Source: Durusdinium trenchii
Taxonomy: Eukaryota > Sar > Dinophyceae > Suessiales > Symbiodiniaceae
Direction of reading: 5' to 3'
Length of the DNA stretch: 64,000 bases
NCBI GenBank assembly: GCA_963970005.1
Contig: CAXAMN010002969.1
Location: 236,613-300,612, forward strand
A program made the translations under genes and the position numbers. The notes below the pieces were generated by a model. That model ran no database searches and had not been told where the DNA came from. It saw nothing but the letters and a program-made list of their open reading frames with translations. The stretch's first letter is position 1; every line of letters begins with the position of its first letter. Below, one piece after another: positions 59,310-64,000 of the stretch.

Positions 59310-62300
59310 GTAGGAGTCCACTGGTCGCAGGTCGTTTTCGCCGATGGATCTCCAGCGTTTTCCGAGAGGAAGACGAAGAGGTGGTTTAGGGTCCAAAGTC
59401 CAACTTAGGTCCTCCAGAATCACCCGGACCAAGAATCAACTAGTTAATTACTACAGTACAACACCAGATGTGTTCAGGGCGGTGAAACATGTGGGGGCAG
59501 AGATGTCCCTGAAATTGGGGGCATGGTGAAGTGAACCATGGTATCATGCACATTAAAGGGACCTCAAAGGGTTCCAGGAGGCTTTGGGATGAGTGGCGGT
59601 GGAAATTAAAGGAAGAAAACACAAAAAGTACCACGCCCTCTCTCTCAACTTGTCATCGATGGCCAGCCTCAGATCGCACAGAACTGGCCACCCTTATATC
59701 ATATAGAGAACTGTGTGTGTGTGTGTCGGTTGCGCACGGATGTAAGATGTGATGATGTGGTCATGGGCCAATCATTCCACTAGCCCACCCCAACCCACCC
59801 CAACCCCCCCCGACCCCTCCATCCACCCCACCCATGACCCATGATGCTGGTGATGCTGTTGTCATCGCAAACAAGTTGTGCTCAAAGAGTGTCGTCGCAA
59901 GTGAGTGGTATACCCCTTTCTACCACCGAAAATGAACCGAAGAAAAACCATGAGGGAGGTCAACTTGCCAGGGTTTGGGTTTTTTTTTGCGGTTTACATC
60001 CATATGATTCCATTTGACTTACTTGCAATAGACTTCCTTCATGGCTGCAGATGTAGCTGGTTTGGCGGTTGGATGCTCTATGGGCTCCGACCTCGGTTTG
60101 GGAGGCTGAAGGAATCGGATTTTTCGTTGCCACCTCACCTACGTTCATTGTTGGTGAGTTGGTGTATCTATCAGCAGCGACGGTCAGGTACGCAGGGGAA
60201 AACCCACCCATGCGAGAGCTAGGGTCCCATGCTGTGGGAAGACATCTGGAGGAATGCCATACAACTACGACTCATCATAAGAGCATCAGATCTCTAAAAA
60301 CCTCTCTTGATAGTATCGCCTCAGAACCTCAAAACCCGTGTTTCTTCGTTATTCTCGCGAAAATAACACACAACAACACAGCGTGTCCCATCACCTCCCA
60401 CTTGCCTGGGTCTTCTCACACTGCCTTTCACCTCTGGCGGACATCGTGTGGGCCTCACGCCAGGCTTGGTCGAGATGTGCAGGAGCTGGCCCACTTGTTC
60501 TCATCCGAGGCCATGGAGAGGGGACGTCCGAAACACATCGGCTCAGACCGCAGACAGGTTCGGTTCAGAAGGAGATTTGAATTGATTGGTTGGTACGGTT
60601 CGGTCATTTGGGTCTTTTCTTTTTTATGGTGATGGTCTACGACACCACGTATGCGGGAGGGATGTTAATCGCTTCCGGTTGCTCAAGCGCCTTATTATCC
60701 TTTGAAGTGTTTTCCTATCCCCACCCATCAATCATAAATCTGACGATGTTCCGGACTAACACCTTGTGTTCCAGACCCAAGCATAGCCTTGCATCATCAC
60801 ACATTTGTCCTTTGAATCTTGAATAGCCTTCGAACACATCACACAAGTTTAGAGTAGGTCCCCAAACGATCCCAAATTTGAAAAACATGTTGGATGATGG
60901 CGAGGCTCTTTGCAAGTCAGCGTGTCCCAAAAGCACACTGGAACACCTGTTCCAAATTCCGATCGCTGGTGGTTCAAACCGAAGACCTGTCAAAGACCAG
61001 TCTTGATGTGTTTGGATCCAAACCCTGTGGCGGAATCTGGGTACTTGGGCACTCCAAACTTCATGGATGATATACGATAATGTTATCGATACACATACAA
61101 CATGGAGTTTCTCAGAAACAACATATACCCCCCAAAAAAACCTGGTTTTTCCCGTGAGATCTTCACCTTCCGCTTCGTTCGGCCCGTTCGGGCCGAACCG
61201 ACCCCCACGCGTTCGACCTCGATGCAATCGCTCCCGAGCGGTCCGGACCGGACCGTTGTTCCGAGACGGACCGGTCAACATCGCCGTGGGGTCCGCGGAT
61301 TGGTTTCACACTAAGTGACACGAGTCATGTACTTTTGGGTCTACTTACCTGTCACAGTCAAACAAATAGCACGATTTGTTGGTACAAGGCCGAATCCACT
61401 GAAACCAAAGGCCGAACCTACTGAAACCACCTGGATGACATGGATGGTCATCCCAGAAGTCCCGGAACCGACGCTTTTTGCACCGCCGGTTTCAGGACTC
61501 GGATCACCATACCGGTCGACCGGTCGAAAAGACGTGGGGATGGGGAGATGGGGATGGGTCCAACCTGGAGCCCAAGAAAGTCCGCTTGACCAGTCTAGAA
61601 TAGGTCAACCCTGGCATATCCTGGGTTTAGACCCACAGCCCTTGTGTCCACCTGCACGGGATGTGCGAAACCGGCATCGACCGGCGCGGCCTTGCGGGAT
61701 GCACGCACTTCTGGTGGGGGTCCCACAAGATACGGAAACATGCGTCAAGTCCGAGTCATGCAGACTTTGAACAATAGTTCAACCCCCCATCTTGATGAAT
61801 CATGATGAGTCATGCAGACACCTCTCATAGGAATAGGATGGAAGAGGTTTTGCAATCCACTGGGGACGGAGACCTTTGATTCGAGTCTGCTCCGTCACCG
61901 TTTGTTCCACCGGAGGCTTCAGAGGTGGAGGTGCGGAACGGGACTCACTCGGTCGGGAGCTGCCAAGTTTTTGGATGTTTTGGGCCACGGATCAGAATAT
62001 GCTTATCCACGGATCCATATACCCTACCCTAACCCTCCATTGTCCTTGGATCACGACGACTAGCGAAACGATCCAAAAAAAGACCGTCGAGGATGCTAAT
62101 GTACCGGCGTGGCTGGAATATGACGTCATTAGTGGCATCACTGGCTCAAAGGGAAATTAGATTGGCTTGTTGATATTGTTTATTTTTGAGGTGGATCATA
62201 GTGTGATGCAAACACATTTCTCATTATCAACGCAAACTGGCAGAATGCTTTTGTCGAGATAATTATGAGCTGACATGGGGTGCCTGACTGCGCATGAAGC

Positions 62301-62701
62301 GTGCGCAATGGAGACGGAAAAACCGCCTGACACCAAGTTTTTCTCAAGCCCAATCGAGCAGGTCGGCCAGACTTATCCGCCCAGGTGTGGCACAAGCTTC
62401 CAGTGCCCCAGCGAATGTCTCATGGTCACAGATTCGCTGTTTTTTCCAGTTGGTCAGGGTTCAAAATCTAGAGCAGATTGATGTGTTTTTACTTCAGATT
62501 TTGGCTCTGACCTTTACTGTAACATCGATGGCTGCCAACATGAATGCAATTAGATTTGCTTATGCTGAACGGCAATGCAATTTGGACAACTGTCAAAAGG
62601 TTTTTGTGCACCTGACCTGCTTACAGTCTTGCAACTTCACAGCTTCAGTCCATGGACCATGACCCATGGTGTGAACCCGGGAAGTGGCTACATGACGCCA
62701 G

Positions 62702-64000
62702 GACTGGCTGCTCAGCAACGTACTTGACGAAGAAAACCTAAAGCGGATCATGAAAGACCAGAGAGTTGCGCACAAGAAGAAGGCGTGTTTGGTCACTAAT
62801 GGTACGTCCCCTTAAGCTGGAAAATTGGTTCAACCTAGTGATTCTCAGGAGGTCTACTGTTTCAGCATCAAGAAGAACACTGAAGAACTTGAAGATGGTG
62901 CAGCTGTTGATGATGAGGCCTTCTAGATACCTCCAATGACAGTCCCAACCATTCCAAACCTGTATGATTATCAAGCTGCAAGCATCCCAATTGTCAATGC
63001 CGTCTTAGGCAGCTCTCAACTTTCAGCTGCTATACTCATGGTTTTCCATCTTTGGGCGGGAATCGCCCACTGGCAAGGAAATGGAGGCACAAACATGCAG
63101 TTCTCCTCTTTATCGTTTTTTCGAATTGTTGATTACATTCCGTCAGGCTGCAGTGCTCGAAGCTGCCGAAACCAGAAACTTTCTGGGCGCCAAGAAGAAA
63201 GGGAAAAAAAAGGCATCCAAATATATATAATCCAAGTGCATGGATTAAGATTAAGATTTTTTTTTGTGCATGGACCGCATGGAGGCAGAGGCCTATGAAG
63301 CCTGTCTGGAGTTTCGTTCACTGGTCTCCGACTTCCTAAATTCGGAAAGGAGGTCTGATGGGTGCAGGCCTGGCCCCAAAAATAAACATGAACTCGTGTA
63401 TATGTTTATTGGCAGGAATGGCGTCTGTCGCCCCAAGATCATGGACCTGAAGCGGGTGATCAGGGAGGTTTCCGGGCCGCGGAAGCGCAGAACCCAGTCG
63501 AAGGCCCTATCGGCAATGTTCAATTTTTATCTATCGTGTGATATCTTGCAACGACCAACCCTGATCATGGGCTCCCCCACTTTTGCGCAGGACTTTGGAC
63601 ATGAGGTAGAAGTCAAAGTTGAAGTGCCTGACAATGAGGCCCGCAGAAACTGATCTGACTGAATGAATTGTGGCTAGCTTAATCCAGCTTCGCTCTATAT
63701 ATATATATATATATATTGCGCTCCGATGCCAATTCCCAACAGGAGTCTGAGATCAAGAGACAGTCGACCAGAGTTGACTGTTGTGATCATGATCATGAGG
63801 CTGCACATGCCAGTGGGGGAAAGTCCCAGGTTTGCCGGGTCAAAGCAGCACAAGCAAACGCCGCACAAGCAACGACAGCAGCAGCAGAGGCTGAGGAATC
63901 TGGCCCAGAGGATGGTCATGGACAAGAGAAGGAAGCTTCTGAGGGCCCAGAGCATGGCCATGAAGAAGAGGAGAAAGCTTCTGAGGGCCCAGAGGATGGC
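62702..64000 (+). CDS. hypothetical gene, 5' part, running off the window
   Basis: Exon candidates: 62702-62800 (SNVLDEENLKRIMKDQRVAH, then a GTACGT donor), 62849-62926 (EVYCFSIKKNTEELEDGAAV), 63147 to about 63222 (after CCGTCAG; AAVLEAAETRNFLGAKKKG), about 63264-63653 (MEAEAYEACLEFRSLVSDF), and 63743 to the window end (after CCCAACAG). The last exon is Ala- and Glu-rich and carries a repeated EASEGPEDGHG-type unit that is still open at base 64000. No enzyme motif was seen; the charged repeats suggest a disordered or scaffold region. An in-frame TAG at 62924 means that exon must end earlier or close a separate gene. Confidence 0.45.
63693..63716. repeat. TA microsatellite
   Basis: About 12 TA units in the intron before the exon at 63743. 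Confidence 0.85.

Larger units (their letters stand above)
57960..62700. other. gene-poor interval
   Basis: No supportable gene. It contains two full family-B elements, the TTGG/TTCG repeat and a GT microsatellite at 59706-59728. A frame near 62340-62460 could be an upstream exon of the gene at 62702 but has no secure junction. Confidence 0.5.

Noticed and set aside
62015-62040. Telomere-like CCCTACCCTAACCCT
   Set aside because: Only two or three imperfect units, internal, and next to ordinary sequence.
1-64000. CRISPR arrays, rRNA, tRNA, bacterial operons
   Set aside because: Searched by eye; no evenly spaced repeats with unique spacers, no cloverleaf candidates, and no ribosome-binding sites of bacterial type.

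Overview
The window looks like nuclear DNA of a dinoflagellate, most probably a Symbiodiniaceae alga. No bacterial operons, tRNAs or rRNAs are visible. Genes are split into short exons whose introns mostly end in AG, and several introns appear to start with GC rather than GT. Neighbouring genes run on one strand over long distances. The protein families seen (FIEVFAGKA-type, HGDEG-type, a divergent GIY-YIG tail, an Ala-Pro-Ala-Thr-Lys-Ser tandem repeat) are ones I associate with dinoflagellate genomes. That attribution rests on recall, not on a search.

Layout. (1) 0.4-2.9 kb, + strand: a multi-exon gene of an HGDEG-type family, called Z here (copy 1). (2) 2.9-8.2 kb: no convincing gene; small inverted-repeat elements. 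(3) 8.2-26.8 kb, all on the - strand: Z copy 2 (8.2-10.0 kb), gene Y (10.3-17.25 kb; coiled-coil-like exons ending in a GIY-YIG-like domain), then gene X (17.8-21.0 kb; a core resembling DNA C5-methyltransferase motifs), with further same-strand exons upstream to 26.8 kb. (4) 27-53.5 kb: mostly non-genic, rich in miniature hairpin elements and microsatellites, with isolated exon candidates at 28.3-28.6, 31.5, 39.8-41.8 and 43.2 kb and a 10-base assembly gap in a tandem repeat at 40.97 kb. (5) 53.6-57.95 kb, + strand: ankyrin-repeat exons followed by a GNAT acetyltransferase. (6) 62.7-64.0 kb, + strand: the 5' part of a hypothetical gene that runs off the window.

The most interesting part is 8.2-26.8 kb. 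Read 5' to 3' on the - strand, it places a methyltransferase-like gene, a GIY-YIG-tailed gene and a gene with transposase-like acidic motifs head to tail. This suggests a composite mobile or selfish system that nobody may have described. The sequence shows the order, motifs and matching splice phases; the joint function is inference. Two families of 80-110 bp foldback elements recur in the gene-poor parts, and one of them also lies in probable introns of the ankyrin/GNAT gene.

Exon limits were worked out by eye from open frames, splice sites and codon phase. Gene ends and some exons are provisional.
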